Below, piece by piece: positions 44,408 through 54,276 of a DNA stretch of 64,000 nucleotides. Where the stretch lies: positions 1-64,000 of the forward strand of contig NZ_OEQK01000003.1 of the NCBI RefSeq assembly GCF_900240405.1, read 5' to 3'. The first letter of the stretch is position 1, and every line of letters starts with the position of its first letter. The notes under the pieces are model-generated. The model was not told the origin of the DNA. It ran no database searches and was given only the letters and a program-made list of their open reading frames with translations. Position numbers and translations under genes: made by a program. The DNA comes from Salirhabdus sp. Marseille-P4669 (GTDB taxonomy: Bacteria; Bacillota; Bacilli; Bacillales; Alkalibacillaceae).

Positions 44408-45325
44408 TTAATATTGGTAAATACGCGAACTTAAATAGCGTTCACTGCTGTCCGGAAAGATGGTTACAATAGTTGTCCCAGGCCTTGCCTTTTTCGCCTC
44501 TCTTATGCAGGCTGCAAAAGCTGCACCAGAAGAGCTTCCGACAAGAAGTCCAGCCTTATGTGCAAGTTGCTTTACGAACGCAAATGCTTCTGAATCCGGT
44601 ATGGTATGGATCTCATCAAAATATGCAGTATCCATATAAGACGGTAAGAACTCCATCCCAATTCCTTCTGTATCGTGCGGTCCAGGCTTTCCCCCATTCA
44701 GTATAGAACCCTCTGGCTCTACAATCACGGTTTTAATAGATTCGTCTTGTTCTTTTAAATATTGAGCAGTACCCATAAACGTTCCACCGGTTCCTGCTCC
44801 AGCTACAAATATATCGACTTTTCCATCTAATTGGTTATATATTTCTGGACCAAGTGTTTCATAATAAGCTTTTGGGTTAGAAGGATTTGCAAATTGCTCG
44901 GGTGAATAGGAGTTGGGAATTTCTTGTAATAATTGGTTTACTTTTTGAATCGCACCTTGCATGCCAGCATTTGTTGGGGTATTTACGACGTTTGCCCCTA
45001 ACGCTTTCATCAATTCCTGCTTTTCCAAACTAAATTTTTCAGGTGTGACAAAAATGACGTTAATGCCTAACCCAACGGCAGCCAACGCAATTCCAATCCC
45101 TGTATTTCCTGCAGTCGGTTCAATAATCGTACCACCCGGCTTTAATTTACCACTTTTCATCGCTTCCTTGATTAAATGAACACCCAGGCGGTCCTTTATA
45201 CTTCCACCTGGGTTAAAAAACTCAAGCTTTGCAAAGATGCGAACATGTTCAGGTAAATTAAATTGGTGGATTTCAATAAGTGGAGTCTTTCCTATTAATT
45301 GTTGAACATTACGAACATACTCCAT
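44408..45325 (-). CDS. mccA: O-acetylserine-dependent cystathionine beta-synthase MccA
   Basis: A 305-residue PLP beta-family enzyme. PLP lysine in FFNPGGSIKDRLGV, substrate loop EPTAGNTGIGIA, phosphate-binding GAGTGGTF, and SSGAAFA near the end. In B. subtilis MccA (YrhA) makes cystathionine from homocysteine and O-acetylserine or serine. It is situated between luxS and mccB, so homocysteine from LuxS feeds straight into this step. It resembles CysK; the operon distinguishes it. Confidence 0.9.
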   Translation of the reverse strand: MEYVRNVQQLIGKTPLIEIHQFNLPEHVRIFAKLEFFNPGGSIKDRLGVHLIKEAMKSGKLKPGGTIIEPTAGNTGIGIALAAVGLGINVIFVTPEKFSLEKQELMKALGANVVNTPTNAGMQGAIQKVNQLLQEIPNSYSPEQFANPSNPKAYYETLGPEIYNQLDGKVDIFVAGAGTGGTFMGTAQYLKEQDESIKTVIVEPEGSILNGGKPGPHDTEGIGMEFLPSYMDTAYFDEIHTIPDSEAFAFVKQLAHKAGLLVGSSSGAAFAACIREAKKARPGTTIVTIFPDSSERYLSSRIYQY

Positions 45326-45343
45326 CTTAAAGCCTCCTATTTC

Positions 45344-45805
45344 TTAAGCGAATATTTCAGACCATTCATCCCGTTTTGCTAACATATTTCTAGCAATTTC
45401 TTTTGCTCCTTCTAGACTATGACTAGCAGCCCAACCGCATTGAACTTCGTTACATGCTGGTACTTCAGTTGCGTCCAAAACATCCTGAAGCGTTTTTTCC
45501 AACAAGTTCATAACATGATCACGGTCTCCATCATTTAAGAGCGCTAAATAAAAGCCAGTTTGACATCCCATCGGACTGATGTCGACAACACGATCATGAT
45601 GGTTACGACTGAATTCCGCCATCATATGTTCTAATGAATGCAACCCAGGCATTTCCATATGCTCTTTGTTTGGTTGACAAAAGCGAATATCGTATTTGTA
45701 GATAACATCCCCTTTTGTTCCTTCTGTTTTACCTGCTAGACGTACATATGGCGCTTTTACTTTTGTATGGTCTAAATTAAAACTTTCTACATTCATTTTT
45801 TGCAT
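45344..45805 (-). CDS. luxS: S-ribosylhomocysteine lyase LuxS
   Basis: A 153-residue enzyme with the Fe-binding H56-S-L-E-H60 motif ([12 protein letters not shown]), [13 protein letters not shown] with the catalytic Cys, and VQCGW near the C-terminus. It cleaves S-ribosylhomocysteine to homocysteine and DPD, the AI-2 precursor. The ATG at 45805 follows AAGGGGAC; upstream in-frame codons to 45853 lack a ribosome site. Here it is embedded in the yrrT-mccAB operon, where B. subtilis has mtnN. Confidence 0.96.
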   Translation of the reverse strand: MQKMNVESFNLDHTKVKAPYVRLAGKTEGTKGDVIYKYDIRFCQPNKEHMEMPGLHSLEHMMAEFSRNHHDRVVDISPMGCQTGFYLALLNDGDRDHVMNLLEKTLQDVLDATEVPACNEVQCGWAASHSLEGAKEIARNMLAKRDEWSEIFA

Positions 45806-45822
45806 TTTTACCGTCCCCTTAT

Positions 45823-46464
45823 TTAGAATTTTTTCGTCCCATTTAGAATCCACACAAAATCATTCATCTGTGTAAAATCAACAGAAAACCCATTATCCTC
45901 AAGGCTTTTTGTTAAAAATGGGATGGTTGTGTAATATTCCGTTTTTAAATCTAATGCTAAATTTAAAAAGTTTCGTTCCTCTGCCCATTTTATCATATTC
46001 CCTTTTGCTTGTTCATTTTCAAAAACGGTATCTGCAAAAACAATTTTTCCATTCACTGGTAAAAGGGTACGATATTTTTGGATTGCTTCTACTTTTTCAT
46101 CATCCGTTAAATGGTGAAATGCATAGGAACTAACAATTCCATCAATAGTGTCCCACTTTTCTAACGGAAAGTTCAAGAAATCTCCATCTACAATCGATAC
46201 ATTAACTTTTTTTGCTGCTAGCTCCCTCATTTTTTGTGAAGGCTCAATCCCAAGCACTTTATATCCTGCTTCTTTTAATTTTAATGTTAAATTACCTGTA
46301 CCAACGCCAAACTCAAGTATATTACCACTTACCCGGTTACAAACTTCTTGTAAAATATTTTCATAGTTTAAAAATACTTCCTTATATTCTTCGTCATGAC
46401 CTACTACCGTTTGATCATACGTATCAGACCATTCGTCAAATAAATCAATAAACTCTCTACCCAA
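45823..46464 (-). CDS. yrrT: SAM-dependent methyltransferase YrrT
   Basis: A 213-residue class I methyltransferase: [19 protein letters not shown] at the N-terminus, SAM motif [15 protein letters not shown] and [14 protein letters not shown]. YrrT heads the methionine-to-cysteine operon in B. subtilis. The TTG at 46464 gives a start [13 protein letters not shown] like other YrrT proteins and has GGAGTGAGG upstream; the ATG at 46482 lacks a ribosome site. Confidence 0.88.
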   Translation of the reverse strand: MGREFIDLFDEWSDTYDQTVVGHDEEYKEVFLNYENILQEVCNRVSGNILEFGVGTGNLTLKLKEAGYKVLGIEPSQKMRELAAKKVNVSIVDGDFLNFPLEKWDTIDGIVSSYAFHHLTDDEKVEAIQKYRTLLPVNGKIVFADTVFENEQAKGNMIKWAEERNFLNLALDLKTEYYTTIPFLTKSLEDNGFSVDFTQMNDFVWILNGTKKF

Positions 46465-46489
46465 TTTCCTCACTCCTACCATTAAAGGA

Positions 46490-46562
46490 TATAATTCCTA
46501 TTGGTATAGTATGAATTAAAAATCATTGTGTTCATTATAGCACACCTTGTAACCAAACCCAA
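46490..46562 (-). promoter_or_regulatory. promoter and CymR-like operator of yrrT operon
   Basis: On the minus strand TTGGGT (46562-46557), 17 bases, then TATAAT (46539-46534). Downstream at 46508-46490 reads TATACCAATAGGAATTATA, resembling the CymR operator of Bacillales sulfur genes (CC-AAT-AGGAATTAT core). The inference is repression by CymR when cysteine is plentiful, as for the B. subtilis yrrT operon. The operator consensus is from memory. Confidence 0.65.
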
Positions 46563-46624
46563 TTTAAATTGCACACAATTTTTAAAGTGTTACTATTCAA
46601 AATACTATTTCAAAAAAAAATAAA

Positions 46625-46654
46625 AGAGCACTCTTTCCCATTAAAGAGCACTCT
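46625..46654 (-). terminator. terminator of zur
   Basis: On the minus strand AGAGTGCTCTTT pairs with AAAGAGTGCTCT (two T-G wobbles) and is followed by TATTTTTTTTT. It begins immediately after the zur stop codon. Confidence 0.82.
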
Positions 46655-46655
46655 C

Positions 46656-47066
46656 TTAATTACATTCTGGACATAATCCATATACTTCAAATTTATGATT
46701 ATTAATTTGATACCCCGGTAAAGATGCATTAACATCCTCCATCGGACAAACCTCAATTGGACTCGTTGTTCCACATTTTGTACAAATAAAATGGTGATGA
46801 TGGCCGCTTATATCACAGTGTAGCCGAAATTGCTGCTCCCCATTTAATAACGTAGACTCTAGTATATTTAAGTCTACTAAAGTATATAAATTCCGATAAA
46901 CCGTGTTATAGCTTGCACTAGGAAAATCCTCTTGAAATTCCTTTAATACGTCCTTAACAGGCATGTACTGGTCTTTATCAAGAAAAATATCGATAAGCCG
47001 TTCTCTTTGCTTTGTTTGTTTATATCCATTTTCTTTTAAAATATGAATCGCTTTTTTAGAGTTCAA
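46656..47066 (-). CDS. zur: zinc uptake regulator Zur (Fur family)
   Basis: A 136-residue Fur-family repressor. Winged helix (about 1-80) with DFPSASYNTVYRNL, then the metal region GHHHHFICTKCG and the structural zinc pair CPEC at the end. The blocks LKENGYKQTKQRE, IEVCPM and GYQINNHKFEVYGLCPEC match B. subtilis Zur (YqfV) better than PerR or Fur. It represses zinc uptake genes when zinc is bound. The TTG at 47066 gives MNSKK and suits the GAGGG site; the ATG at 47075 is too close to it. Confidence 0.85.
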   Translation of the reverse strand: MNSKKAIHILKENGYKQTKQRERLIDIFLDKDQYMPVKDVLKEFQEDFPSASYNTVYRNLYTLVDLNILESTLLNGEQQFRLHCDISGHHHHFICTKCGTTSPIEVCPMEDVNASLPGYQINNHKFEVYGLCPECN

Positions 47067-47105
47067 TATAACCATCCCTCTGTGTAAAAAACTATTTCCT
47101 TCTTA

Positions 47106-47134
47106 ATTATAGTAAACTTTCACGTTATTGTACA
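47106..47134 (-). promoter_or_regulatory. zur promoter (sigma-A)
   Basis: On the minus strand TGTACA (47134-47129), 17 bases, then a perfect TATAAT (47111-47106), about 40 bases before the zur start. Confidence 0.6.
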
Positions 47135-47246
47135 CGATTTGACAAGAAAATGTTATCTGTTACCAAATGTTACCACTGACAAAAAAACATGGAATACTGA
47201 TATTTTTTTCATCAAAGGTCAATCTATAAGTAACTTCTTCGAATGT

Positions 47247-47261
47247 GAAGTGTATCACTTC
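47247..47261. promoter_or_regulatory. inverted repeat upstream of katA
   Basis: GAAGTG-TAT-CACTTC (47247-47261) is a perfect 6-bp inverted repeat 50 bases before the katA start. It lies downstream of a possible promoter CTGACA-17-GATATT (47176-47104 plus 100, i.e. 47176-47204). It does not match the TTATAAT-type PerR box. Confidence 0.4.
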
Positions 47262-47310
47262 TAAACATTATACTTAGGTTAGTTGAAATTTTTAGAAAAG
47301 GAGTACGAAC

Positions 47311-48942
47311 ATGGAACATAAGGATAAGAATCAAACGAATATTGAAAACGAGGACACCCTAACCAATCGTCAAGGGCATCCAGTTACAAACAATCAAAAT
47401 ATTCGTACCGTTGGAAATCGGGGACCAGCAACTTTGGAAAATTATGATTTCATTGAAAAGATTAGTCATTTTGACCGAGAAAAAGTTCCTGAACGAATCG
47501 TACATGCAAGAGGTGCCGGTGCTCACGGTTATTTTGAAACCTATGGCACAGTTGGAGATGAGCCGGTTTCAAAGTATACAAGAGCAAAAGTTTTTCAAGA
47601 GAAAGGAAAAAAAACACCAGTATTTGTTCGTTTCTCAACCGTCGTACATGGACTACATTCACCTGAAACAGTTCGAGATCCAAGAGGGTTTGCCGTTAAA
47701 TTCTATACGGAGGATGGGAACTGGGATTTAGTAGGAAACAACCTAAAAATATTTTTTATTCGAGATGCAATGAAGTTTCCAGATATGATCCATGCATTCC
47801 GCCCTGATCCTGTTACGAATTACCAAGATCCAAGAAGATTTTTTGACTTTTGTGCAAATTCTCCTGAATCCTTTCACATGGTTACATTTGTTTACTCTCC
47901 ATGGGGTATTCCAGCAAACTATCGGATGATGCAAGGTTCCGGTGTAAACACATACCGGTGGATTAATAATGAAGGTAAAGCGCATTTAGTGAAATATCAT
48001 TGGGAGCCTAAACAAGGGATTAAAAACTTAACCATGAAGGAAGCTGCAGAAATTCAGGGTCAAAATTTTAGCCATGCTACCCAGGATTTATATGAAGCCA
48101 TTGAACGTGGAGAATATCCGGAGTGGGAGCTATATGTCCAGTTAATGGAAGATGGTCCACATCCTGAATTGGATTTTGATCCATTGGACGATACAAAGCT
48201 TTGGCCAAATGACCAGTTCCCATGGAAAAAAGTTGGGAAAATGGTGCTCAATCGAAATCCGGAAAACTACTTTAACGAAGTTGAGCAAGCAGCCTTTGGT
48301 ACAGGTGTTTTAGTCGACGGTCTTGATTTCAGTGATGATAAAATGCTACAAGGACGTACCTTCTCCTATTCCGATACGCAGCGTTATCGTGTAGGTGCCA
48401 ACTATTTACAATTACCAATTAACAGAGCAAAAAAACGTGTTGCTACCAATCAAGAAGGTGGACAGCTACGATACGACAACGATAAAGCCCCAGGTCAAAA
48501 CTTACATGTAAATTATGAGCCTTCCTCTATGGGTGGATTAAAAGAAGCTGAACAAATTGGCCAAGAGCATACGCCTCAAGTAGAAGGTAAACTAGTTCGT
48601 GAGTCCATTGATCGAAATGATAATACAAAGCAAGCTGGAGAGACATATCGTAATTTCGAAGATTGGGAAAAGGATGAGCTAATTACAAACCTTGTAAATG
48701 ATTTATCCATTTGTGAAAAGGAAATTCAAGACAAGATGATTGCACTAGCTGAGTCTGCTGACGAGGAATATGGCCGGAGATTACGAGAAGGTTTAGAGGA
48801 AGCAAATAAAATGATGAAGGATAAAAAGGATAAAATGGGTAAAATGGAGCGCTTCACTAGTGGAGCACATCCTTTAGGTACAAAAGGTGGCGATGCACCT
48901 GAAGAAGCAGTTGAAAAAGGTCATGATGCTGATCCTTATTAA
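47311..48942 (+). CDS. katA: haem catalase KatA
   Basis: A 543-residue monofunctional haem catalase. Catalytic His in [25 protein letters not shown], the Asn in [15 protein letters not shown], and the proximal haem Tyr in [15 protein letters not shown] Lys/Glu-rich tail follows residue 480. It detoxifies H2O2 in the cytoplasm. AAAAGGAG lies 9 bases before the ATG. A hairpin terminator follows. In Bacilli katA is usually repressed by PerR, but no clear PerR box is visible here. Confidence 0.96.
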   Translation: MEHKDKNQTNIENEDTLTNRQGHPVTNNQNIRTVGNRGPATLENYDFIEKISHFDREKVPERIVHARGAGAHGYFETYGTVGDEPVSKYTRAKVFQEKGKKTPVFVRFSTVVHGLHSPETVRDPRGFAVKFYTEDGNWDLVGNNLKIFFIRDAMKFPDMIHAFRPDPVTNYQDPRRFFDFCANSPESFHMVTFVYSPWGIPANYRMMQGSGVNTYRWINNEGKAHLVKYHWEPKQGIKNLTMKEAAEIQGQNFSHATQDLYEAIERGEYPEWELYVQLMEDGPHPELDFDPLDDTKLWPNDQFPWKKVGKMVLNRNPENYFNEVEQAAFGTGVLVDGLDFSDDKMLQGRTFSYSDTQRYRVGANYLQLPINRAKKRVATNQEGGQLRYDNDKAPGQNLHVNYEPSSMGGLKEAEQIGQEHTPQVEGKLVRESIDRNDNTKQAGETYRNFEDWEKDELITNLVNDLSICEKEIQDKMIALAESADEEYGRRLREGLEEANKMMKDKKDKMGKMERFTSGAHPLGTKGGDAPEEAVEKGHDADPY

Positions 48943-48951
48943 TTACTGGAT

Positions 48952-49008
48952 ACCGGGATGAAACCGAAAGTATGTATACTTACTTATAGAATCCTTATCC
49001 TGGTTTTT
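48952..49008 (+). terminator. terminator of katA
   Basis: ACCGGGAT (48952-48959) pairs with ATCCTGGT (48997-49004, one G-T) over an inner GTAT/ATAC region and is followed by TTTTT. Confidence 0.75.
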
Positions 49009-49025
49009 AAATAATATTTTTATTA

Positions 49026-49062
49026 CAAGCCGAAAAGGAAAGCGTATTCCATTTTCGGCTTG
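49026..49062. other. second hairpin after katA, then featureless spacer
   Basis: CAAGCCGAAAA (49026-49036) and TTTTCGGCTTG (49052-49062) form an 11-bp stem without a good T run. The remainder to 49336 (about 270 bases) shows no ORF with a ribosome site until AAAGGAG of yojN. Confidence 0.5.
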
Positions 49063-49336
49063 TATTATCCTACTTTTTGGTTCGGAAATTATTTATAAGA
49101 TTATCCCTCAGAGGAAGCCCCAAAAAACGGAAAGGGAATAAAATAATCTCCCCTCTTAGCCATTTTTTATAGTCTATAAATACGTTTTATTCATTACTCC
49201 AGATTTCTCCCCCCACCTAGTAGGTTATAACCACAATAATCCAAATCTCTATACGGAACCTTATTCATTTACGTATTACCTCTTAACACATAAAATAGTA
49301 CATAGGTTTCATATTTTATCTAAAGGAGAATTATTG

Positions 49337-50206
49337 ATGTTAACGGAACTTCCAACAGAAATACAAACATATATATCATCGATTCAAAAGAACAATTCTG
49401 GCTATGAGCACTTAACTACAACCCCTGGCTTTATTGAATCGGAAAGCTTAGTACGGAATACAGTGATTGCTTTTTATATGGGCAAAAACATTTTACTAAA
49501 AGGGCCAACTGGTAGCGGGAAAACTAGATTAGCTGAAACATTGTCTGCTATCTATAAACAACCGATGCATAGTATCAATTGTTCAATTGATTTAGATGCT
49601 GAAAGTTTATTGGGTTTTAAAACAATTAAACAAATAGATGGGCAGTCGCAAATTGAATTTGTCGAAGGTCCTGTCATAAAAGCGATGAAAAATGGCCATA
49701 CATTGTATATTGATGAAATTAACATGGCACGTCCAGAAACACTCCCTATTTTAAATGGTGTGTTAGATTACCGTAAAACAATCACAAATCCATTTACAAG
49801 TGAGGTTGTAAAAGCTCATCCTAACTTCCGTGTTGTTGCAGCGATAAATGAAGGCTATGTCGGAACAACCCCTCTAAATGAAGCGTTAAAAAACCGTTTT
49901 GTCATTTTTCATGTAGCTTATTTAACTGGGGAACAGCTGAAGCAAGTCATTAAAGAGCAAACCAATCTTGAGAATGCAGAAGTGATCGAATATATGGTGA
50001 AATTAGCCGACGAAATCATTAAAGAAACGAAAAGAGGTAAAATCTCAGAAGAAGCAGCTTCAACTAGAGCATTGCTGGATGCTTGTGATTTAGCTGTCTA
50101 CTTGTCACCGTTAACAGCTATTCGTCATGCAATAGCGGAAAAGCTTGAAGATGAACGCGAGAAGAACTTTGTTATAAATCTAGCAGAAACTTACTTTAAG
50201 GAATGA
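49337..50206 (+). CDS. yojN: MoxR-type AAA+ ATPase YojN
   Basis: A 289-residue AAA+ ATPase: Walker [16 protein letters not shown], Walker [21 protein letters not shown], sensor [19 protein letters not shown] and arginine finger KNRF. MoxR/NorQ-type ATPases act with a von Willebrand A protein to insert metals or remodel complexes. The partner gene yojO follows 7 bases later. The ATG at 49337 suits the AAAGGAG site; TTG at 49334 is also in frame. Confidence 0.92.
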   Translation: MLTELPTEIQTYISSIQKNNSGYEHLTTTPGFIESESLVRNTVIAFYMGKNILLKGPTGSGKTRLAETLSAIYKQPMHSINCSIDLDAESLLGFKTIKQIDGQSQIEFVEGPVIKAMKNGHTLYIDEINMARPETLPILNGVLDYRKTITNPFTSEVVKAHPNFRVVAAINEGYVGTTPLNEALKNRFVIFHVAYLTGEQLKQVIKEQTNLENAEVIEYMVKLADEIIKETKRGKISEEAASTRALLDACDLAVYLSPLTAIRHAIAEKLEDEREKNFVINLAETYFKE

Positions 50207-50213
50207 TTTCCAA

Positions 50214-52046
50214 ATGAGTTTTATTGAAAAAGAAATGGATTATTTCATGTTTATGCAATTAAAAGACTTAGCGACTACATTTATGCGTAAAGATGTTACT
50301 ATTCAATACAATCAGGTCTCATTCTTAGATATTTATACACCAAAAGTTACCATAAGCAGCTTCTGGGAAGATCGTACAAGCAAAAGTCATCATGGAGAAA
50401 AAAGCGATTTGTATTTACGAGCTTTAGGCAATTACCAATATAGTGATCGAAATGCTTTACTTACCTTTTTAAGTAAGAATAAAAAGCTTACTCTTCCCTC
50501 TTTTTCAAAACAGGTTGTTGCCTTTTTAGAAGATATACGTTTAGAAGAACTGATTCTGAAGCTACGCCCTGGTACACAAAAAGCATTTGATTATCGGCGA
50601 TCAGCATATGCTCTATTTTTCCGCGACCAATTGAAAGTAAATCTGTCAAGAGGGTTTAAGCTAGACGCATTATTTTGTTTTATCTGTTTAACTTTATTGG
50701 ATCCTTCATTTTATCTAAAGAAACAAGATTTAGAATTACCTGAGGATGCCATTTTAAAAATCAAGGAAAACGTATTTCGTATTTTTGAAGTAGCAGATAC
50801 GGTTGATGTCTTAGCTATTACCTATGATGTCTACTATTTAATACAGCACTATTTTACAAGAGATATGATTAATATGTATTTTACGTTGCCAAAAATTAAT
50901 GACATTCCGGCTACAACACAAGAGGAGGATGAATCGTTTGATGAATTAATGCCTTCTTGGACTAGGAAACGAAAGAAGGAAACGAAGGAAACCTTCTTAC
51001 AATTTGATGATGTCGATGGTGAGCATCAGGATACCCGATTTACCGAAACGCCTAGGGAAAGTGAAGCGACTGACCAAGTGATGGCAATGGTTCAAGGAAG
51101 CTCACAACAAACAGATTTAAATGATCATTCAGAAGCAACTACGGAACAAATCTCACAAGACGAAGATGGATATAGTAAAGGAAAAGAAAATCGATATGCG
51201 ATTGCAATTGACAAAGAAATAGAACCTCTAAAGGAAACAGATATTTTAGCTTATGATCGTGTTTTACAAGAGATCAGCTTTGAAAAGAAACGACTCGTTA
51301 AATTACTTTCAGAATTACTAGATAAAAAAAGGGAAATTCATTTTCGAACCCTTCATTACGGGAAATTAGGAAGAAAATTAACCCGCTTTTTTACAGATGA
51401 TAATCCGAAGTTATTTAGCAAAAAGGAAGAGGACGAAACTTTTGATAGTAGTTTCACCTTGCTTGTAGATTGTTCTTCTTCTATGATGAACAAAATGGAA
51501 AAAGCAAAGGAATCAATTGCCCTTTTTCATGAAACGTTACGACAGCTGAACATTTTGCATTCGGTTATCGGGTTTTGGGAAGACGGTATGGAAAGTGACC
51601 CAACGTATCAACCGAACTATTTTCATGAGGTGATCTCTTTTACCAACAGCTTACAAAGCAATAGTGGAGCTAGAATTATGCAACTTCAGCCGGAAGAAGA
51701 TAATCGTGATGGCTTTGCAATACGACATGCAGCAAACAAATTAGCTAAGCAATCCGAAAGACATAAGTTTTTAATCGTCTTAACGGACGGTAAGCCTGCT
51801 GCATTTGATTACTTCCAAAATGGAGTAATGGATACAAAACAAGCCATTCAAGAAGCAAGAAAATTAGGTATTCAAACAATAGGAATACAAATGGATCATC
51901 AAAATGAACAACAAGAAAAAATCATGGAAAGCATGTACAATACCAATTATCTCATTGTCGAAAACCTAGAAAACATGGCCGGACAATTCTCAGCATTGTT
52001 GCGGAAGGTCTTGGGTGCCTGGCACCACCCGAATTTTGTTAAATAA
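50214..52046 (+). CDS. yojO: VWA-domain protein YojO (CobT/NorD-like)
   Basis: A 610-residue protein with an N-terminal helical region (about 1-240), a charged, acidic, low-complexity middle (about 240-345), and a C-terminal von Willebrand A domain. The MIDAS motif is LLVDCSSSMMNKMEKAK (D-x-S-x-S) with TDG in IVLTDGKPAA. It is the expected partner of YojN in a metal-insertion-type chaperone pair; the client is unknown. The 3' end overlaps the convergent gene at 52039 by 8 bases. Confidence 0.9.
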   Translation: MSFIEKEMDYFMFMQLKDLATTFMRKDVTIQYNQVSFLDIYTPKVTISSFWEDRTSKSHHGEKSDLYLRALGNYQYSDRNALLTFLSKNKKLTLPSFSKQVVAFLEDIRLEELILKLRPGTQKAFDYRRSAYALFFRDQLKVNLSRGFKLDALFCFICLTLLDPSFYLKKQDLELPEDAILKIKENVFRIFEVADTVDVLAITYDVYYLIQHYFTRDMINMYFTLPKINDIPATTQEEDESFDELMPSWTRKRKKETKETFLQFDDVDGEHQDTRFTETPRESEATDQVMAMVQGSSQQTDLNDHSEATTEQISQDEDGYSKGKENRYAIAIDKEIEPLKETDILAYDRVLQEISFEKKRLVKLLSELLDKKREIHFRTLHYGKLGRKLTRFFTDDNPKLFSKKEEDETFDSSFTLLVDCSSSMMNKMEKAKESIALFHETLRQLNILHSVIGFWEDGMESDPTYQPNYFHEVISFTNSLQSNSGARIMQLQPEEDNRDGFAIRHAANKLAKQSERHKFLIVLTDGKPAAFDYFQNGVMDTKQAIQEARKLGIQTIGIQMDHQNEQQEKIMESMYNTNYLIVENLENMAGQFSALLRKVLGAWHHPNFVK

Positions 52047-52311
52047 TGTCAAATTTTGTTTGGATGCCTTGAAAGTCATCAATTAAAAGCTGAATTTCTC
52101 GTTGACTTAAACGCACAGGCATTTGATCGTTTAATGTAAGAACACATTCTTCATTCTGACTTAATTGGTGATGTAAATAATCTAAGAGAACATGTAAATG
52201 ACTGAAGCTTATGGTAGATTCCGTCTCCAGATTCTTCACCTGCTTTAATGTAAATTCGGAGTCTGACGCATCATATTCTGCTTCTATCATTTTACCTAAA
52301 AATGTATTCAT
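52039..52311 (-). CDS. small hypothetical protein
   Basis: A 90-residue acidic protein I do not recognise. It contains HLHVLLDYLHHQLSQNEE and LSQREIQLLIDDFQGI. AGGAG lies 11 bases before the ATG. Its stop overlaps the end of yojO on the opposite strand. Confidence 0.55.
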   Translation of the reverse strand: MNTFLGKMIEAEYDASDSEFTLKQVKNLETESTISFSHLHVLLDYLHHQLSQNEECVLTLNDQMPVRLSQREIQLLIDDFQGIQTKFDII

Positions 52312-52339
52312 GGAAACTACAACTCCTAACTTTTAGAAA

Positions 52340-52367
52340 AGATGCTGCCCAGCACGGGGCAGCATCT
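52340..52367. terminator. terminator of yfhD
   Basis: AGATGCTGCCC (52340-52350) and GGGCAGCATCT (52357-52367) form a perfect 11-bp stem flanked by T-rich sequence on both sides. It lies directly downstream of the minus-strand yfhD gene. Confidence 0.88.
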
Positions 52368-52374
52368 CTTTTAT

Positions 52375-52560
52375 TTATTTCTTATGCTTTGCACGAGCAT
52401 CTGCTCTACGGGACCGTTCTTGCGCAACGATGTCATCATGGTCGGCAAGCTCCTCTGAAAACTCAATATCACGGCCATCTGAAGCAATTTCATATTTCGG
52501 AGTTTGTGGTAAGCTAGCTTTGTTTTTATCTCTTGTTCTTTGGCTTTGTGCTCTACCCAT
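52375..52560 (-). CDS. yfhD: YfhD family small protein
   Basis: A 61-residue charged protein: MGRAQSQRTRDKNKASLPQT, then DGRDIEFSEELADHDDIVAQ and a basic tail ADARAKHKK. This is the YfhD family pattern, found in Bacillus spore-formers and of unknown function. AGGAGG precedes the ATG. Confidence 0.8.
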   Translation of the reverse strand: MGRAQSQRTRDKNKASLPQTPKYEIASDGRDIEFSEELADHDDIVAQERSRRADARAKHKK

Positions 52561-52649
52561 CGATAACTCCTCCTAATGAAAAATATTTGAACAAAAACGT
52601 TCTCCTATATATTTTCCATTATGAAAAGAACTATTAGCACCATTATCTG

Positions 52650-53618
52650 CTATCCCTTTATATAGAAAGACGCTTGGTCAACCATTTCCACATCCGGATG
52701 TTTTTTCAATTCTTCTACTAATTGAAATAAAGCTCCATCTTTCTCCTTCGCCTCAATCATACAATCAATTTGAGGCGTACTTCCTTTCACTGTATTGGCG
52801 AATCGCAAAAACATGTTAGGGTCAATATAATCAGCATGAGCCCGAAATTGGGATTCACTTTTCGGACTAGATATGTGCATTTTTATTGGATGTTCCGAGT
52901 GGCTCCATGTACCCAATATTCTATCCCATTGCTTCTCCCAATTCTCTTCCTCATAATTAGCCATATGATGATGAAGGTCAAACACATGAGGTACATTTAA
53001 TTTTTCGCAAACGTATAAAATATCGTTCATCGTATAAATTTTGTCATCGTTTTCTAAAATAATCATATTTTGAAGCCTATTCGGTACGAAAGCCCAATTG
53101 GTAATAAATCGTTCTAACGATTGGCCTTTGTCTTCGTATTTGCCACCTAGATGAAGAACACAACGGTGTGCTGTTGTCATGTCCATGCCTTTAAGTAAAT
53201 TATGGTGATATTGTAACGTTTTTAACGAGAATTTTAGCTTTTCTTTCTCTGGAGTATTAAGTACGACAAAATGATCAGGATGAAAACCGAGTCGCATCTT
53301 ATTCTGCTTGGCATAGTCTCCTAGTGCTCGTAATTCTTGTTGAACAGCCTCACGATAGTTCCATCCTTTTAAAGCATCATGGGTAGCTAAAGGAATAAGT
53401 TTTGAGCTTAATCGAAAAAAAGTTATATCGTAAGCTTTATTATGTTTTAATAGCCTTAAACAATTCGTTAAATTGGCCTTAGCAATTCTTTCTAATTTAT
53501 GTATAGCAGCTTCTTCATCCCCAATTTCATTAAATCGTTTAAAAGTCATAGTCTGGGATGGTGAACTGTTCTGTAAATGGACACTCATTGCAACATAACC
53601 AAGTCGAAAAAGGGTCAT
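52650..53618 (-). CDS. uvsE: UV damage endonuclease UvsE
   Basis: A 322-residue TIM-barrel nuclease: LGYVAMS start, NLTNCLRLLKHN, FRLSSKLIPLATH, MRLGFHPDHFVVLN, HLGGKYEDKG, DLHHHMANY and KMHISSPK. It nicks DNA 5' of UV photoproducts and starts repair independent of photolyase. Metal ligands are His, Glu and Asp on the barrel face. The enzyme is common in spore-formers. GGGAGAG precedes the ATG. Confidence 0.94.
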   Translation of the reverse strand: MTLFRLGYVAMSVHLQNSSPSQTMTFKRFNEIGDEEAAIHKLERIAKANLTNCLRLLKHNKAYDITFFRLSSKLIPLATHDALKGWNYREAVQQELRALGDYAKQNKMRLGFHPDHFVVLNTPEKEKLKFSLKTLQYHHNLLKGMDMTTAHRCVLHLGGKYEDKGQSLERFITNWAFVPNRLQNMIILENDDKIYTMNDILYVCEKLNVPHVFDLHHHMANYEEENWEKQWDRILGTWSHSEHPIKMHISSPKSESQFRAHADYIDPNMFLRFANTVKGSTPQIDCMIEAKEKDGALFQLVEELKKHPDVEMVDQASFYIKG

Positions 53619-53648
53619 CCTAAAGATCTCTCCCTATACATAAAAAAT

Positions 53649-53673
53649 AAGAACATACGTATAGTATGTCCTT
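53649..53673 (-). terminator. terminator of the nitroreductase gene
   Basis: On the minus strand AAGGACATAC pairs with GTATGTTCTT (one G-T) and is followed by ATTTTTTA. The stem begins in the stop codon. Confidence 0.7.
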
Positions 53674-54193
53674 AGAAAGTTTCGTAATATACGACAGAGT
53701 CTCTAGGCAACATTTTTTTGGGTTTTAGGTTTTGGTCCGGATATCCGAAACCAATAATAGATAAGATTCTTCGATCATCAGGTACTTGTAATGTCTTTTT
53801 TACATAACTTTCTCGTTTTTCTGATTCCTGTTTGTCGGTTGCATGATAAATAGCACCAAACGCAGCCCCTAATCCATTTTCAACTGCAGCCAACCAAAGA
53901 TATCCGCTTGCAATGGAGCCGTCTTGAACCCAATATTTACTAATATCTGGTCTACCTGTAACAACTATTGCTGCCTTAGCTTTTTTTAACCAAGGCACAA
54001 ATGGTGTTGCACTTGATAATAAATCGAGGTTTTCACGTTTTGTAACCAAAATAAATTCACGAGATAATAAGTTGTTTCCAGCAGGCGCTTTATAAGCAGC
54101 ATCTAATACATTTTCTAAAATATCCTTAGGAATCTCCTTATCAAGGAAGTTTGTTATTTCACGCCGTTTTTCTATTGCTTCTTTTACGTTCAT
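53672..54193 (-). CDS. nitroreductase family protein
   Basis: A 173-residue FMN-dependent nitroreductase fold: MNVKEAIEKRREITNFLDKE, AAYKAPAGNNLLSREFILVT, DGSIASGYLWLAAVENGLGA and LSIIGFGYPDQ. It reduces nitro compounds, quinones or similar with NAD(P)H; the natural substrate is unknown. The ATG at 54193 follows AAAAGGAGGG; the frame extends to 54343 but overlaps the next gene and has no start signal there. Confidence 0.88.
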   Translation of the reverse strand: MNVKEAIEKRREITNFLDKEIPKDILENVLDAAYKAPAGNNLLSREFILVTKRENLDLLSSATPFVPWLKKAKAAIVVTGRPDISKYWVQDGSIASGYLWLAAVENGLGAAFGAIYHATDKQESEKRESYVKKTLQVPDDRRILSIIGFGYPDQNLKPKKMLPRDSVVYYETF

Positions 54194-54276
54194 GTCATCC
54201 CTCCTTTTCCTCATTATACCTAGTCGATTAATTGGATTAAAGGGAAAGGATGACAAATCCTCAAAATGAGCTTTAA

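Noticed and set aside
47411-47731. 106-codon plus-strand frame inside katA
   Set aside because: Alternative frame of a conserved catalase; no independent start signal.
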